This document shows, piece by piece, positions 62,421 to 62,593 of a stretch of 62,593 nt of DNA. Both the position numbers and the translations under genes were made by a program. Under the pieces are notes generated by a model. That model worked only from the letters and a program-made list of their open reading frames with translations, searched no databases and had not been told where the DNA came from. Source of the stretch: Ruminococcus sp. (GTDB taxonomy: Bacteria; Bacillota; Clostridia; Oscillospirales; Ruminococcaceae); assembly GCA_031262835.1 (NCBI GenBank), contig JAISGY010000025.1, positions 1 to 62,593 of the forward strand. The letters run 5' to 3'. The first letter of the stretch is position 1; each line of letters begins with the position of its first letter.

Positions 62421-62505
62421 AGTGCATTTTGCGCGCCTGTAAAATCATCTGATTCATATTCTGCGCGCCGCCCTGCTTAAATTCGTTCGGTAATCTGACC
62501 TTCAT
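62344..62505 (-). pseudogene. Truncated duplicate of the ybaB 5' end
   Basis: A 53-residue frame with its own AGGAG site starts MKVRLPNEFKQGGAQNMNQM, identical to YbaB for 21 residues, then turns into an unrelated basic tail ending NRKKQQHSH. The DNA of the shared part differs from ybaB at several mostly synonymous positions. It may be a broken duplicate or a short chimeric gene. Confidence 0.6.
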
Positions 62506-62593
62506 TATTATACTCCTATATTTATATAGTATTAACTTGAATTTTTATGTTCCGTTACTACACAATATTAACCGGTATTTTTATCCCATTATT

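Overview
This 62.6 kb window looks like a chromosome segment of a motile, chemotactic, Gram-positive Clostridia-type bacterium (Bacillota). The signs are an hrcA-grpE-dnaK heat-shock operon behind a CIRCE element, spoVG, lexA, GntR/YtrA-type control, an intramolecular-chaperone-like lipoprotein, SigA-type promoters (TTGACA-17-TATAAT) before many genes, strong AGGAG ribosome-binding sites and frequent TTG starts. Three methyl-accepting chemotaxis proteins, a CheY and a large GGDEF/EAL protein show chemotaxis and c-di-GMP signalling. I see no transposase, prophage or CRISPR array.

Layout. 1-2105 (minus): hrcA-grpE-dnaK. 2349-8819 (plus): GGDEF/EAL protein, a GHKL-like protein, trmB, an amidohydrolase and ilvE. 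8855-15635 (minus): MacB/FtsX-type permease with HlyD-type adaptor, a chemotaxis receptor, pnp and rpsO. 15848-20980 (minus): an ABC-2 exporter of three genes behind two paralogous serine hydrolases. 21246-27444 (plus): MATE transporter, CheY plus a MshEN-CheX protein, DEAD-box helicase, foldase lipoprotein. 27516-30803 (mostly minus): unknown protein, pyrE, a Nudix hydrolase (plus), spoVG. 31007-37999 (plus): murC, lexA, a tiny membrane protein, an amidohydrolase, a wall amidase, a Cache-type receptor. 38042-43538 (minus): GntR-ABC transporter operon, then a diacylglycerol-kinase-like gene overlapping a hybrid histidine kinase. 60958-62593 (minus): two tRNA-Gln genes, recR, ybaB and a divergent duplicate of the ybaB 5' end.

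The most remarkable region is 43871-60953, a single co-directional run of 13 genes behind one perfect SigA-type promoter, with overlaps or short gaps throughout. It holds a 3516-bp tandem duplication (glycosyltransferase-methyltransferase fusion plus acetolactate-synthase-like ThDP enzyme, twice), NeuB- and NeuC-like nonulosonate enzymes, an SDR sugar reductase/epimerase, three tandem radical-SAM paralogs with a cysteine-rich C-terminal domain, a GT11-type glycosyltransferase, a PMP/[2Fe-2S] 3-dehydratase of the RfbH/DdhC (E1) type, and finally a chemotaxis receptor. The combination RfbH + YerE-like ThDP enzyme + SDR is what builds branched-chain 3,6-dideoxysugars (yersiniose type) in Gram-negative O-antigens. 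Here it sits with nonulosonate genes and three radical-SAM enzymes, so an unusual surface or flagellin glycan is the best inference. The direct product and acceptor cannot be read from the sequence.

Smaller points of interest are a heptanucleotide repeat (TTCTGTA-like) that has grown into coding sequence at the hrcA 3' end and an ABC permease 5' end, paired GC-rich hairpins, several structured leaders (rpsO, HlyD adaptor, dagK), and a CheY/CheX pair in which the phosphatase-like protein carries four MshEN-like c-di-GMP-binding-type repeats.
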